From: Chara braunii
Lineage: Eukaryota > Streptophyta > Charophyceae > Charales > Characeae
Direction of reading: 5' to 3'
Assembly: GCA_003427395.1 (NCBI GenBank)
Contig: BFEA01000440.1
Span: 51,086 to 98,074, forward strand
Length of the DNA: 46,989 nucleotides
The notes below the pieces were generated by a model. It saw only the letters and a program-made list of their open reading frames with translations. It was not told the DNA's origin and ran no database searches. The position numbers and the translations under genes were made by a program. Position 1 is the stretch's first letter. Each line of letters opens with the position of its first letter. This document shows, one piece after another, positions 19,815 through 30,200 of this stretch.

Positions 19815-22800
19815 GGGAGCCGCGGAGCCGTTTTGTTGGCCCAAAGCGTCGCGCCGCACTGCCTATATGGTATTCTTCGGTACTCAGTCCCAGGCTTGGG
19901 CTTAGCCCTATAGAGTACGACTTTGGATTGATAGTACGAAGGTTAAGGGATCGAGGCCGGCGAGCGTAGACGCAGTGGCAGCGGAGCATCGAGGAGGAAG
20001 CCGATGGGGTTGAGGGCCGTAGGGCTACCCCGTTTGGTTTTGCCATTTGGCGGCGTCAGAGCGGTGGAGGGGGTATCCTTTAATTTGTCTTTGGCGACTG
20101 GAAGTTTTTAAGATCAACTTTTTCGTTGGTACCTTTTTATTTGAGCGCGCGCCTCCGTTCGTTGACTTACGGGTCCCCTCGAGTTCAAGGTGTTGGCAAA
20201 GTTCTTTTATCTTGTATGTCCTAAGAATATGGGCCGGGGGAATTAACGGACATTCGAGCCGGTAGATGATTAGCCCATGAGGCAGGAGGAACCTGAGTGG
20301 CGGGGACCCTCTCCGGGTGTGAATATGCCCCGCCCGCCTACCACGATCCGTTGTAGGAGGTTTGGGTGTGAGTATGCCCACGGGGTTTCCCTCCGGTTCG
20401 GGTCTCAGAGTTCTCACTGGAATATTTGCTATTACCTCTAAAATCAGTGCTGGGGACGGCTGCACCAGGGGGCATGGTACGGGCCTGCGGCAGGGGCATT
20501 CAGCCGACACAGCAACCCACGTACCTATGAGGGAGCCCGACTGTTGGAGGCCTGAGGGGTTGGAGCATTCCGCCTGGGCGGAGTGAGCACGCAGGGACAG
20601 ACTGTAATGGGGCTGGCCCGGCAGCAGCGGGCCATTACGACCATCAGACGCTGCGCTAGCAGCAGCAAGCCGCGGGCAGTAGTACCAAGCAGGCAAGCAA
20701 CCGGACAGTAAGACTGGCCGGAGCGTTGTGTAGCAGTCGGGCACTATGCTAATGACGACGGGCGGAGTGAGGCAGCAGCGCAGCGCAGCTAAGGTGGCGG
20801 AGCAAACGGGCATAGCGCGGTTACCGTGCCAGCAGCGGAGCAACAGGTGGTAAGGCGATGAAGGAAGGGCTATGAGGAAGGGGGAAAAGACGAATGAACC
20901 GGGACGGGATTTGGCGCCAGGTGCATTCACAGGAAACAAAGATGGCGGAGAGTAGAAAAGGGGGGGGGAGTGAAGTTGCAATAACTCACTCAATTCTTGA
21001 CCGTTCTTCACGATTTGAAATGCTAGATTTAGTTTTTTTGACCGGGCGAGTCAAATTATGCTGTTAGTTTGAGCTAAAACTTAGTAGTTTGGGAGTTAGT
21101 AGAGAAATGGTGTGCGCAGAGATGGAGGGAAAGTGAAGAAGAAGAAGATGGAAAAATGCATATCTCACCCGTTTCCGGACGAAAACGGGCAAGGGAGGAT
21201 GCTAAATAGGGGTTCTTCGTATTTGCGAGTTAGATTATGAGGTTAGTTTTTAAAGTTAGTGGGTAGACCTTGAGATATCATAGAAAGGAGCTGCGCCCAT
21301 TGGAGTAGTCGCTGCTACACAGGAAAATATAATAAAAAGGAGTGAATCAGACCGTCATCTTGGGGAGGATTCATTTTCCTCTTTTATTCTTTTTATGTGT
21401 GCAAACTGCGGGCTCGGTGCTCGCCATCCTGTTCTCATTGAAGATGATGGTTGCCGGGAAGATTACCATCCGCCGGTTGCTACCATTCGTACCTTGGTGG
21501 CCGGGCTATTGCTCGTAGAAGGCGCAATGTCGATCTGAGTCTTTACACCGACCGTGGGTTTTATCCCGATCACAGGCCTCCTCAAGCGGAACTTGCTCTC
21601 CTTCCCGTGGTCACACCTGTTCTAAAGTCGTGGGTGTCATACTAATAGTGGCTGCTGTTGCGACCCTTGCCTTCTATGATGTCTGAATGAGCCTGCTCTT
21701 ACGATTAGAGGTGAGCGACAGCGATATGGGTCATCAAAGGGAAGGAGAAGGACGGGGGTTGGAGGGTGCCTATTTGCGGAGACCAAGGACAGTGGGCGGG
21801 GGAGCTAGTACGGTCCATGAGGTAAGAGAAGGANAGGTAANGGGAGCTGAGGNAGACCTGGCTTGCAACTGGTAGGGGAAGNTGGCCACGTTCGGGGGCC
21901 GGAGGTCGAGTTCCGGAGCCAAACTAAGGGAGATGCATGGTCGTTCTGAGTTGGAAGAGTGACCGGTCTGAGCACAGATTGATAAACTGAGATCTCTTGG
22001 ATCCTGTCGCAGTGGTACTGTGAGTTTTTTGGACCATTGTCACTGAGGCTCGAAGTACCATGGTGAATGAGATACTCACGGACTGCAGGTGCTTGTTGCG
22101 ATTGCTGCAGTGTTTTGGGTACGGTCTGCTACTAGCGGTGGACCGTGCCACCATAGACGGCAGTTAGTGTTGAAGTACGTTCAGAACGGCTGATGTCGAT
22201 GGCACAACGCCTTTGTTGCATTCCCACTTGCATATGAGCTGGTTGCTTGCTGAGCTTTGCATTCTGCGTGCCTCATTGAACGACCGCGAGACACGCGAGA
22301 TATTCACCAGACATCAGTAGTGACCTCGATTTCATTGTACACACGTCCTTTGGTCGGGTAGTTGCTTCTTGTCTGTACTCATATAGAGGCCCGAGCGTCT
22401 GCTGTAACTCAACAGAGCGGCTTAAGACTGTGGTATTGTGTACTAGTCAAAAGGGGTGAAAGAGCTTCGTTTGCATTATGGTGATCAAGCTTGCTGGCAG
22501 TAAGAGTGGACAGTGTTAATACAGAGATTCGTTGGGTTGTATCTGGCTGCTATTGACCCCTTATTTGGTACTGTGGGGCATTGAGGTGCGGCAGGGGTTC
22601 GCATGGCTCAGGGCGCAGCGTCTTACTACTGCGGATCCGCCACATTTACCTGTGTCTTACAAGAGCTGTTGTTCTCCCTCCCGTAAACTGTGTCCCAGAT
22701 TGCCATATCGTCGGACTGTGGGTTTGGGCCAATTGGTGTATCTCCGGGTTGCCTGCATGTGAAGAGTGGGGCCCGTACCTGGGTTGGTGGCAGTCGGCAG

Positions 22801-23340
22801 GGTTGGCAGCCTGTGAAGTTGGCAGTCTGCGGGACCGGCGGTCTGCACGCTTGGCACGGGCGCAGGTGTAGTGCAGGGAGAGTGGTTGAGCTGCAAGGAG
22901 GGGTGGTGCTGCAAATTGAGGGGTCGCCAAGGGGGGTTCACATCGACAGTATGACTGAAGTTTGAGCAAGCCGTTGTTACCCGGCCATCATTGCGGGGCC
23001 CTCAGGAGGCTGAAGGTATCGAGACCCTCTCCTGCGAATCTGAGTGCACCTCTTCTTGGATCTGAGAGTCTCACACCTTCCTCTTGTATCCTTCTGACTC
23101 TCAGTCTAGTCCTGTGGTTACGAGAGGAAGGCGGCAGGTGGGATTGCAACCCGTAGGTCCGCGTCAAGACTCTGTGGGGAATCCACCCACCGATTGCGGG
23201 AGCTGCTTTCTCTTTAGGCCCTAATTAGACTAACTGGAAAGAATGTACGAGAGGGAAGCCTATGTTTCTACTTTGTTCTGATTGAAAGAAGACTAAGGAT
23301 GAATTGGGGGAAGGTGGAAGGAAGGTAGACTGCATCCGTT
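19815..23340. other. Left interior of the inverted-repeat element, no recognised gene
   Basis: About 3.5 kb of mixed composition. Open frames up to 328 codons exist on the minus strand (20,025-21,011), but their translation is rich in Pro, Ser, Leu and Cys with no domain pattern. Visible structure includes TTTGAC...GTCAAA at 21,036-21,056, a CCCGTTT...AAACGGG hairpin near 21,167-21,190, and an imperfect long hairpin at 21,316-21,401. A short frame near 21,400-21,530 begins CANCGLGARHP and could be a relic of a coding segment, but I do not recognise it. Single N bases lie between 21,833 and 21,882. Confidence 0.6.
21316..21401. repeat. Imperfect inverted repeat, arms about 33 nt
   Basis: An A-rich arm ending GAGTGAATC is followed after about 20 bases by GATTCATTTTCC and a T-rich arm ending ATGTGT. 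The arms pair imperfectly but over most of their length. It may be a folded transcript segment or a small inverted-repeat insertion. Confidence 0.5.
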
Positions 23341-23356
23341 TGACCGGGTCAACCAA

Positions 23357-24041
23357 AGCCTGAGCATTGTTTCTAATGTGAATGGCTCAGGGCTATGTTT
23401 ATTTGGCTGTTTTTTGAAGGACCAGGCATTGTTTCTATTGTGAATGGCCTGGTCGCTGTGTTTATTTGATTGTTTTCTGGGAGCCAGGCATTGTTTCTAC
23501 TGTAAATGGCCTGGCTACCTTAGTTAACTCTGAGGGTTGCCTGATTATAGGGGTTTAAATTCTTGTTTATTTTTAGGGAGAATTTTTGGTCCAAGGCTAA
23601 GCATTGTTTCCATGGTGAATTGTTCAGCCTGAAAACCACGCACATAATTCAAACTAAGTATAAAGGAAAGTATTTTATATATATTTGCATGTGAACTGGG
23701 AGCTGGGCATTGTTTTTATTGTGAATGGTTTATCGTTAAGCCATATCATTAAGAAGAAAAAAAAGAAAAAACAAAGTATAAATGGAAATAGTTTGGGCAA
23801 GCTGAACATTGTTTCTACTGTGAATGGTTCAGTCCCCTGCCCATATTTGCTTTTTCTTTTGAAAACAAAGTCAGAGAAATACTAAATTTCGGTTATTAAA
23901 CAGCTCAGAGCGACTAGGCATTGTTTCCATGGCGAATGACCTAGTCATCTTCCCAAAAGAAGAAAGAAGTAGTTGTGCAACCTGTTCATGTATATCATGA
24001 AGACAAGCTAGGCATTGTTTCCATGGCGAATGGTCCAGCTC
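23357..24041 (+). repeat. Array of eight hairpins with constant CATT-N12-AATG core
   Basis: Eight copies have CATTGTTT at 23,365, 23,427, 23,489, 23,602, 23,708, 23,807, 23,919 and 24,013, each followed by AAT exactly 12 bases after CATT. Flanking bases form outer stems that differ between copies but mostly stay paired: CCTGAGC/GCTCAGG, GACCAGGC/GCCTGGTC, AGCCAGGC/GCCTGGCT, CTGAAC/GTTCAG and GACTAGG/CCTAGTC. Copies 4 and 8 pair with mismatches and copy 5 only through G-U pairs. Spacing is 62, 62, then 94-113 bp. Most spacers are unrelated sequence. The pattern indicates selection or copying that preserves a folded form. Confidence 0.85.
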
Positions 24042-24289
24042 TATGTCTTATGTAAGATAGGTATAAGGATTCAAGAACTTCAAGATTCATGAACTATCTA
24101 TATGGAATAAACTTGGGGTGGTGAGAGTACTTACATTTGTGGGTTGGTTTGCATGTGACTGAATGGGATGGCTAGTTTGTTTAAGTTTCATTACTATAGG
24201 TAGTTGCTTTAGTAACTCGCCACGTGCTAGAGCCATAGGAGTTAGTGTCAATTCCTGTTTTTTCTGTAATCATTTTTTTTTACTTAGGT

Positions 24290-25130
24290 TATTTCCTGCA
24301 TTTTCTGATATCTTTTTCTTATACTTGGCTTTGTATAAATTTTGGCAAGCTACTTTTCCTACGGGAGGCGCTGCCAAAATTCCTACAAATCCAAGAAGTT
24401 AGTCAACTTGAGTTGTCAGAATTCGACCTGTCTTTTTCATATATCTGGCTTAGTTAAAATCTGGGAAGTCTCCCTTTCTAAAGGGAGTGCTGCCCAAAAT
24501 TTTGCTAATTCAGGGAGTTAGACAAAATTGAACTTTGGGAAGTCAAAGTTACTTTCAAAAAAAAATTCAATCTAAAGTTGAGCTCGAGCTGTTGTTCGAG
24601 TTCATATCTGACTTAGTATAAATCTAGGAAGTTTCCTTTTCTAAAGGGAGTACTGCCCAAATTTGTACTAATTCAGAGAGTTAGACAGAATTTGATTCTC
24701 CAGAGTTACAGATTGTTTCTGTTTTTATATCTGACTTAGTATAAATCTGGGAAGTCTCATTTTCTAAAGGGAGTGCTGCCCAAATTTCTACTAATTCAGA
24801 GAGTTAAACANNNNNNNNNNNNNNNNNNNNNNNNNNNNNNNNNNNNNNNNNNNNNNNNNNNNNNNNNNNNNNNNNNNNNNNNNNNNNNNNNNNNNNNNNN
24901 NNNNNNNNNNNNNNNNNNNNNNNNNNNNNNNNNNNNNNNNNNNNNNNNNNNNNNNNNNNNNNNNNNNNNNNNNNNNNNNNNNNNNNNNNNNNNNNNNNNN
25001 NNNNNNNNNNNNNNNNNNNNNNNNNNNNNNNNNNNNNNNNNNNNNNNNNNNNNNNNNNNNNNNNNNNNNNNNNNNNNNNNNNNNNGCTGCCGAAATTTTC
25101 TTAGTTTAAAGGAGATAGACTATATTTTGA
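24290..25130 (+). repeat. Tandem repeats of about 121-162 bp, interrupted by a gap
   Basis: At least four full copies are anchored at about 24,361, 24,482, 24,644 and 24,767, and a partial copy follows the gap. Each has TATCTGACTTAGTATAAATC, a TTTTCTAAAGGGAG core and GTGCTGCCCAAA, then an A/T-rich tail with AATTCAGAGAGTTAGACA. The second copy has a perfect 8-bp hairpin CTCCCTTT/AAAGGGAG (24,470-24,487). Copies differ in length mainly in the tail. No coding frame is shared between copies. Confidence 0.85.
24811..25085. other. Assembly gap (275 N) inside the tandem repeat
   Basis: Unknown bases flanked on both sides by the same repeat family, so copy number is probably underestimated. Confidence 0.99.
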
Positions 25131-25186
25131 CAGGTGGCGATTCAGGCGACCCACCCAAAATAAGGGAGATTCTGCAGTTGGTTTAC

Positions 25187-25425
25187 CCTAAGCCTAAGCA
25201 TTGACTTAAAAATAGGCTTAGGCTTAGGTTTTAGGGAGATTTTGAGCAAGAATGAATTATGAAGTTGTATTCTCCATACACTTATGATCTTAGCTTGGGG
25301 ATTGGTCTTCTGTGTGTTACAGGTTTTTTTTTCAAGTGCAGGGCTAGATCCAACTTGATCCTTTTGAGGATCACTTTCTGTTATCACTGATAACAAGTCG
25401 GTTGCCGATTCGTCGGCCTACGACT
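25187..25425. repeat. Cluster of four strong hairpins
   Basis: In order: a perfect 13-bp stem CCTAAGCCTAAGC/GCTTAGGCTTAGG with 16-nt loop (25,187-25,228); TGATCC/GGATCA with 6-nt loop (25,356-25,373); TGTTATC/GATAACA with 3-nt loop (25,379-25,395); and a two-part hairpin AGTCG-GCCGA-TTCG-TCGGC-CGACT with a symmetric 3x3 internal loop (25,396-25,425). The last three are almost contiguous, which suggests a folded RNA or a protein-binding region. Confidence 0.7.
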
Positions 25426-25950
25426 CAATTTCAACTCTCCCTCCACACTCAACCTAAAAGGCTTTGGCCCTAGTGATCTTCGTTGTTTTATTAAGGTTTT
25501 CATCCGGACTTTTATTGAATGACCATTTAACAAAGGTACTGAGTATTTTAATTAAGGTTGGTTGGACAGGAGGTTTTGGGGCTTGTATGGCTAAAGCGAG
25601 GGGTATGAGTGTCGAAGGTGGTTGGGATTGACTCCGTGTAATGTGTGGGTTGTTGATTTGGTTCGTTGATGTGAGTGCAGGTATGTGCTGTGAGTCTGAT
25701 TCTGGATTTGGTTGCCTGCGATCACACATATACGTATTATTGTGAGAAACCCCAGTGAGACCGTGAAAAGTGATCGTCACATACTTAACCCTTATATATG
25801 TATACATGGGTATACTTGGGATGAATGTTTGCATGGGTTGAAGAGCCCTCATATTAGAGCCCTACTCAGAAGTAGAGACTAAGGGGCTTACGGTAGGTCT
25901 CTCCTTCTATTTTTGTCTCTTGCTTTTTGATGATTTTTTTTGTCGGACGT
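25426..25950. other. Interior segment with no feature seen
   Basis: About 500 bp of ordinary mixed-composition DNA between two hairpin clusters. A 132-codon open frame on the minus strand (25,454-25,852) shows no recognisable domain. No repeat or strong fold was noticed. Confidence 0.5.
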
Positions 25951-25953
25951 TTG

Positions 25954-26205
25954 GTCCTGGGCCGGGATTCGAGGTCCTTGTCCAGGACACCCCAAACCCT
26001 AGGCTCTGCAGGGGAGGGGTTTTCCCTCGCGCAGAGCCTATTTCATTTGCCTACCGAGACACTCAGGTCGAGAGCCTAAGGTGCAGCGGCGGCTGCATGA
26101 CTATTCCTTCAGTCGTGCAATGTCGTGAAGGGTTAGGCCCTCACGACACTTCAAGTCTGACACTTGAGTGTCATAAGCGGTACTCGGATCCACGAGGGAC
26201 CGCTT
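25954..26205. repeat. Second cluster of strong hairpins
   Basis: Five stems follow one another: GTCCTGG/CCAGGAC (25,954-25,988); TAGGCTCTGC/GCAGAGCCTA with inner GAGGG/CCCTC (26,000-26,040); TGCAGC/GCTGCA with a 4-nt loop (26,082-26,097); TGTCGTGA/TCACGACA with inner GGG/CCC (26,121-26,148); and AAGCGGT/ACCGCTT with inner CTCG/CGAG (26,175-26,205). Between the last two, TGACACT and AGTGTCA face each other (26,158-26,173). An open frame crosses the region (25,920-26,207) but the stem density makes a structured RNA or DNA role more likely. Confidence 0.7.
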
Positions 26206-26903
26206 GATTATGGACACTACATAGTACGCCATCGTTGCGACTGCTTGTGTACGCCTGCATTGCAAGTCGATATGAGTAAGCCCTGCGTCCGCGTGGTTTT
26301 ATACTAAGTTCAGCGCGCGACCCCTATCCGATTTCCGCATTGGAAAGTTATGGGTTGGCTACCGAGGGGCTAGGAGCGTTGTCGCGTTGTTGGTATTGTG
26401 TCGTTTCGTATATATGTTGTTTTGTGTGGATGTGTGTTCGTAAAGTAGAGTGCGCGTGGTGTGTGGGATGCGTCCTAGTCGACCGACGATGAGTCGCGCT
26501 TGGGACCTCAGCCCCCCGAAAATGTCGGTTCGCGTGCGGGTCCGATAGAGGCGTATTACCGCTCGTACCCCCTATGCTACAGCGAACGAGAAACTCCCTC
26601 AGCTGGTCCACCTCTGCGATTGCAACTTATAAGCTTTCATACTGTGGATCGCTAGCTCGGCGGGGATACGCCCACCAAAGGGAGGTGACAGCTCCCGTAA
26701 GGTGTAGGTAAGTCGTGCCTCGCGTAGGCCCTATCCTGTCGTAGGGGCTCGCGAGAGGTATGGCTGGCGCACTCGGCCGGAGCGGCTTGTGGAAGCTCCA
26801 TATATATGGTGACGAAAAGTTTTAAAACCAACTCCTGCGTGACGCGGCCGGGTGGGTCCCGCGCTGCCCCCGTGCGGTGCCGGACCGATGCGCCCGACAG
26901 GTG
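26206..26903. other. Right interior of the inverted-repeat element, no gene seen
   Basis: About 700 bp, G/C-rich towards the right. It contains a 12-bp palindrome CCATATATATGG (26,798-26,809) that could act as a second A/T core element about 100 bp inside the right arm. Short minus-strand open frames have no recognised domain. Confidence 0.5.
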
Positions 26904-27231
26904 ATTTGCCCGCGCCGGCTTGCTTATATAAGTACCAATCAAAAGAAAATATCCTTAATTCCTGCTTAATCAAAAATAAATAAATAATAAATAATATCAC
27001 CAAGCAAAACGACCAAGGTTCGGTCCGGCTCTAAAATCAACAACAGAAAAGAATCACGCGCGCCTTAAACCTGCGCGCCCACGCACTCACTATTGTGGTC
27101 AACCACCCAATCAACACAATTACAAACGCAGCCGCGCTTAGCGCAGTATACTTAAATTCTAAACCAAAACCGTTTTTCTGTTACTTGCAAAAACCAGGGC
27201 GGATACCCTTGTAAGGGTATTCGCACTGACA
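26904..27231 (-). repeat. Right arm of the 328-bp inverted repeat
   Basis: This is the reverse complement of 19,487-19,814. On the minus strand it begins TGTCAGTGCG and ends GCGGGCAAAT. Its outer end touches satellite sequence directly (CTGACA then ACGCCCACTAGT), which fixes the element border on this side to within a base or two. The left arm is not flanked by satellite, so no matching target-site duplication can be read. Confidence 0.93.
26923..26932 (-). promoter_or_regulatory. TATA-like box in the right inverted-repeat arm
   Basis: CTTATATAAG, identical to the left arm and at the same distance from the outer end. Inward use would transcribe the interior leftward, convergent with the left arm. 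Confidence 0.5.
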
Positions 27232-30200
27232 ACGCCCACTAGTAACCCAAACCCATGGGTTACCCAAACCCATGCCAAAACCACGCCAAACCCACGCCCA
27301 GTCGTAACCCAAACCCACGCCAAACCCACGCCCACTACTAACCCAAACCCATGGGTTACTAGTGGGTGTGGGTTTGGCGTGGGTTGGGCGTGGGATTGGC
27401 GTGGGTTTGGCGCGGGTTTGGTGTGGGTTTGGGTTACCAGTGGGCGTGGGTTTGGCGTGGGTTTGGCGTATGTTTGGGTTACTAGTGGGCGTGCGTTACC
27501 AAACCCACGCCCACTAGTAACCCATGGGTTTGGGTTACTAGTAACGCCCACTACTAACCCAAGCCCACGCCAAACCCACGCCCACTAGCAACCCAAACCC
27601 ACACCAAACCCACGTAGTAACCCAAACCCACGCCAAACCAACGCCCACTAGTAACCCAAATCCATCGGTTTGGCGTGGTTTTGGCGTTGGTTTGGCATGG
27701 GTTTAGGTGACTAGGTGGGTTTGGTGTGGGTTTAAGTTACTAGTGGGCGTGGGGTTGGCGTGGGTTTGGCAGGGATGTGGCGTGGGTTTGGGTTACTAGT
27801 GGGCGATCCTAGTAAACTAAACCCATGGGTTACTAGTGGGTGTGGGTTTGGCGTGGGTTTGGCGTGGGTTTGGCGTGGTTTTTCCGTGGGTTTGGCACGG
27901 AATGGGCATGGGCTTGGTGTGGGTTTGGCGTGGGTTTGGGTTACTAGTGGGCATGGGTTTGGCATGGAATTGGCGTGGGCTTGGCATTGGTTTGGGTTTC
28001 TAGTGGACGTGGGTTTGGGTTACTAGTGGGCGTAGGTTCGCCCGCTAGTAACCCAAACCCACGCCAAACCCACGCCAACCCTCGCCAAACCCACGCCAAA
28101 CCCACAGCAAACCCAAGCCAAACGCATGCCAAATCCACGCCAAACCCACACCAGATCCACGCCAAACTTACGCCAAACACACGCAAATCCCATGGGTTAC
28201 TAGTGGGCGATGGTTTGGCGTGGGTTTGGCGTGTGTTTGGCGTGGGTTTGGCGTGGGTTTGGCATGGGCTTGGCGTGGGTTTGGGTTATGAGTGGGCGTA
28301 GGTTTGGGTTACTAGTGGGCGTGGGCTTGGGTTATTAGTCGACATGGTTTTGGCGTAGGTTTGGGTTACTAGTGGGCGTGGGTTTGGTGTGGGTTTAAGT
28401 TACTAGTCAGCGTGGGTTTGGTGTGGGTTTGGGTTACTAGTGGGCGTGGGTTTGGCGTGGCTTTCGTGTTGGTTTGGCGTGAGTTTGGCGCGGGTTTGGA
28501 GTGGGCTTTGCCGTTGGTTTGGCGTGGGTTTGGCGTGGGTTTCCAAACCCACGTCCACTAGTAACCCCTGGGTTTGGTGTCGGTTTGGTGTGGGTTTAGC
28601 GAGGGTTTGGCGTGGGTTTAACATGGGTTTGGGTTACTTCTGGGCGTAGGTTTGGCGTGGGTTTGGTGTGGGTTTGCCGTGGGTTCGGTGTGGGTTTGGC
28701 GTGGGTTTGGTGTGGGTTTGGTGTGGGTTTGGCGTGGGTTTGGCGTGGGTTTGGGGTGGGTTTGGTGTGGCTTTGGCATGGGTTTGGCGTGCGTTCGGCG
28801 TTGGTTTGGTATGGGTTTGGGTGACGAGTGGGCGTGAGTTTGCCAAACCCACGCCAAACCCACGCCAAACCCACGCCCACTAGTAACCCAAACCCACGCC
28901 AAACCAACTCCAAACCCACGCACAGTAGTAACCCAAACCCACACCAAAGCCACCTTGTAACCCAAACCCATGCCAAACGCACGCCCACTAGTAACCCAAA
29001 CCCATGGGTTTGGCGTGGTTTTGGCGTGGGTTTGGCGTGGGTTTAAGTTACTAGGTGGGTTTGGTGTGGGTTTGGGTTACTAGTGGGCGTGGGTTTGGCG
29101 TGGGTTTGGCGTGGGTTTGGCGTGGGTTTGGCGTGGGTTACTAGTGGGCGTTACTAGTTACCCAAACCCATGGGTTACTAGTGGGCGTGGGTTATTAGTG
29201 GGCGTTACTAGTTACGCCAAACCTACGCCAAACCCACGCCAAACCCATAGGTTTGGGTTGCTAGTAACGCCGACTAGTAACCCAAACCCATGCCAAACCC
29301 ATGCCTAACCGACGCCAAACCCACGTCAAACCCACGCCAAACCCACGCCCACTAGTAATCCAAACCCACGCCAAACCAACGCCAAACCCACCCCCACTAG
29401 TAACCCATGGGTTTGGGTTACTTGTAATGTCCACTAGTAACCCAAACCCACGCCAAACGTGCCCACTAGTAACCCCAACCCACACTAAACCCACCTAGTA
29501 GCCCCAACCCACATTAAGCCCACGCCAAACCTACGCAGACTAGTAACCCAAACCCATGGGTTTGACGTGGTTTTGGCATGGGTTTGGCGTGGGTTAGGGT
29601 TACTAGGTGGGTATGATGTGGGTTTGGGTTTCTAGTGGGCGTTCGTTTGGCGTGGGTCTGGCGTGGGTTTGGTATGGGTGTAGGTTACTACAGGGCATTA
29701 CTAGTAACCCAAGCCCAAAAGGTTCTAGTGGGCGTGGGTTTGGCGTCGGTTTGGCCTGGGTTCCGCCTGTGTTTGGCGTGGGTTTGGCATGGGTTTGGCG
29801 TGGGTTTAGCGTGGGATTGGCGTAGGCTTAGCGTGGGTTTGGCGTGAAGGCGTGGGTTCGGGTTACTAGTGGGCGTGGGTTACTACTGGGCGTGGGTTTG
29901 GCGTGTGTTTGGGTTACCAGTGGGCGTTACTAGTTACCCAAACCCATGGGTTAGTGGGCGTTACTAGTTACCAAAACCCACGCCAACCCCATGGGTTTGG
30001 GTGATTAACGCCGACTAGTAACCCAAACCCACGCCAAACCCACGCCAAATCAATGCCAAACCCACGCCCACTAGTAACCCAAACCCACGGTTACTAGTGG
30101 GTGTGGGTTTCGCGTGTGTTTGGCGTGGGATTGGCGTGTGTTTTGCGTGTGTTTGGTGTGGGTTTTGGTTACTAGTGCGCGTGGGTTTGGAGTGGGTTTG

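Noticed and set aside
20025-21011. A 328-codon minus-strand open frame as a gene
   Set aside because: Low-complexity Pro/Ser/Leu/Cys-rich translation with no domain pattern, G/C-rich background that favours open frames, and no start context or neighbours to support it.
23357-24041. CRISPR-like array
   Set aside because: Repeats are imperfect with variable stems, spacing is irregular, no cas genes are near, and the DNA is eukaryotic.
25960-25990. tRNA T-arm-like sequence (GGGATTCGAGGTCC)
   Set aside because: The B-box spacing does not fit, and no anticodon arm or A-box is found upstream.
19487-27231. Mutator-type DNA transposon
   Set aside because: Long inverted repeats fit, but no transposase and no 9-bp target duplication can be read, and the TGTC ends are not typical. 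Left unclassified.
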